The notes beneath the pieces are model-generated. The model ran no database searches. It saw nothing but the letters and a program-made list of their open reading frames with translations, and was not told the DNA's origin. A program made the position numbers and the translations under genes. A stretch of 34,995 nucleotides of DNA, taken from Candidatus Bipolaricaulota bacterium (GTDB taxonomy: Bacteria; Bipolaricaulota; Bipolaricaulia; UBA7950; UBA9294). Of the stretch, positions 33,925 through 34,995 are shown one piece after another. The stretch lies in assembly GCA_026390345.1 (NCBI GenBank), contig JAPLGD010000039.1, positions 1 to 34,995 on the forward strand, written 5' to 3'. How positions within the stretch are numbered: position 1 is the stretch's first letter; each line of letters opens with the position of its first letter.

Positions 33925-34737
33925 CTACGCCTGGCTTAGTTTTAGCTCCAGGACGCGGATGAGTTCCTCAAGGATCTGGAGTCCGTTCTGGGGCATGGCT
34001 CCCATACGCTGGAAACCACTCCCGTTCGCCGTCTGCCCCGGCATGGCACATCCTTGTCCGTTGCGAGCGCCGAATTGCAGCGGATTCGGCACTTGTCCTG
34101 CCTCCGTCCCTACCTGTCCGAGTTGGGCCTGGTTGGACTCTCCGCTCATTCCCGCGGGCGGTGTCTGCTCACTCCCCAACGGAGCGGATGTCTGGGACGG
34201 ACCCTGCATCATGGATTGGAGGCGAGCACCCCGCCCCATCTCGGCGATCCTGGCCTGTCCGCGCAAGTCTCCGGTCAGGGAGCCGTCGAGACGAGGAAGG
34301 ACCTGCTCCAAGAGCATGCCCTGGTTGTACGTGAGAAGGTCGCCGAGCTTCTCGTACGCTGCAGCGGCGGCATCGCGCCTCGATTCCACAAGCTCGCGGA
34401 GCTCCGTCCGGTACGCCTCGAGGCGTGTGCCGAGTTCCTCGGACGTCCCGCTGAACGCGAGCATCTCCGTTTCGAAAGCGACTCTCTTCTCTTCGAGCGC
34501 GGTCTGAAGAGCTTCACGCTGGCCGGCAAGGTCCACCAGGATGTCGTGCAGCGCCTGCATCTGATCCTTCGTGAGCTCCATTCGGTTGACGAGAAGAACG
34601 AGGTCGAGGTTGATCTCGGATGCGGTGCTCGGCACCGCGCTGGTTCCTCCATTGGAGAACGTCGTCGCGAGGACGGGAATCACCACGGCGGCGAGGACTA
34701 GAGCGATGAACGGGATAGCTTTCTTCAGTCGTTTCAT
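33925..34737 (-). CDS. exported coiled-coil protein of unknown function
   Basis: 270 residues. A signal peptide or anchor (KKAIPFIALVLAAVVIPVLA) precedes a helical domain (about 42-150) with LTKDQMQALHDILVDLAGQ, then long charged heptad-like helices. An LTxxQ...L helix-pair pattern is also seen in Spy/CpxP-like periplasmic proteins, but the rest does not match well enough to assign it. The C-terminal 110 residues are rich in Gly, Gln, Met and Pro, probably disordered, and end in a short amphipathic helix. GGAGG lies 5 nt before the ATG. It looks like a stand-alone gene with its own terminator. Function is not recognised. Confidence 0.72.
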   Translation of the reverse strand: MKRLKKAIPFIALVLAAVVIPVLATTFSNGGTSAVPSTASEINLDLVLLVNRMELTKDQMQALHDILVDLAGQREALQTALEEKRVAFETEMLAFSGTSEELGTRLEAYRTELRELVESRRDAAAAAYEKLGDLLTYNQGMLLEQVLPRLDGSLTGDLRGQARIAEMGRGARLQSMMQGPSQTSAPLGSEQTPPAGMSGESNQAQLGQVGTEAGQVPNPLQFGARNGQGCAMPGQTANGSGFQRMGAMPQNGLQILEELIRVLELKLSQA

Positions 34738-34995
34738 GGGCACCTCCCAAAGAGTGCGTGCGACTACCGCCACTGTGCAGGGCGGAATTGAGGCGCCTCC
34801 GTCAGAGTTATGGCAGAGATGTGGGCCGAGCCTCAGGAGGGCCCGCGTTGCTGGACCTGGAAGCTGCCCGAGGTCCTTGGTTTTCGTGCGCCGAGTGCCT
34901 GCGGTACGATGCTCTCGGTGATCGACCCTGCTTGAGGTCCTGGTGAACCGAGTCCCGGTCCTGACGCTGTGGGCCACCATTGTCGCGCGCAGATT
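34738..34995. other. non-coding right edge
   Basis: Upstream region of the coiled-coil gene. I see no gene and no clear promoter; only the ribosome binding site GGGAGGTG next to 34737 stands out. Confidence 0.4.

Overview
The window is high-GC bacterial DNA with compact genes, strong AGGAGG-type ribosome binding sites and several TTG/GTG starts. Its core genes are glyS (dimeric GlyRS), tex, fusA, an NFU protein, a PlsC acyltransferase and a PiT permease with its PhoU-like partner. Nothing fixes the phylum. An uncultivated, deep-branching, free-living lineage fits (a Bipolaricaulota-type bacterium is a guess only). I saw no tRNA, rRNA, CRISPR array or insertion sequence.

Region 1 (1-471) is a worn junction: the 3' end of a Fic-family gene, and on the opposite strand the C-terminal remnant of a PflX-type radical SAM gene.

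Region 2 (472-11279) is the accessory block and the main point of interest. It is a tightly packed one-strand cluster: cupin, UDP-sugar epimerase, PqqD-like protein, GT2 glycosyltransferase, three tandem paralogous GT4 glycosyltransferases, two different HPr-kinase-like P-loop proteins, and a 788-residue protein with two complete nucleotidyltransferase (NTP_transf_5-like) domains. The last five genes overlap or nearly touch. PqqD domain + HprK-like kinase + this nucleotidyltransferase family is a combination known from lasso-peptide and HPr-rel-A type cassettes, where a peptide is bound, phosphorylated and sometimes further decorated. No lasso cyclase or leader peptidase is present here. The PqqD protein carries a C-terminal tail that looks like a lasso leader. 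Two tiny ORFs with good or fair ribosome binding sites lie between the larger genes. I infer a peptide- or protein-modifying phospho-glycosylation system whose substrate is unproven.

Region 3 (11395-23179) is ordinary metabolism: three MFS transporters, PiT plus DUF47, glyS, and a minus-strand run PlsC - UMF1-type MFS - tex - GNAT - alpha/beta hydrolase that probably forms one operon.

Region 4 (23450-34995) starts with fusA. It then holds an S41 protease gene broken by a 10-bp tandem duplication, a GNAT, a GAF-PAS-HD-GYP c-di-GMP phosphodiesterase, a secreted protein of unknown function, a membrane protein with duplicated basic cytoplasmic motifs and an apparently dead hydrolase domain, an NFU scaffold, a flavoprotein fused to a zinc-finger-like motif, and an exported coiled-coil protein. 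Two of these genes have a -10-like hexamer exactly 7 nt before the ATG and no convincing ribosome binding site, suggesting leaderless mRNAs.
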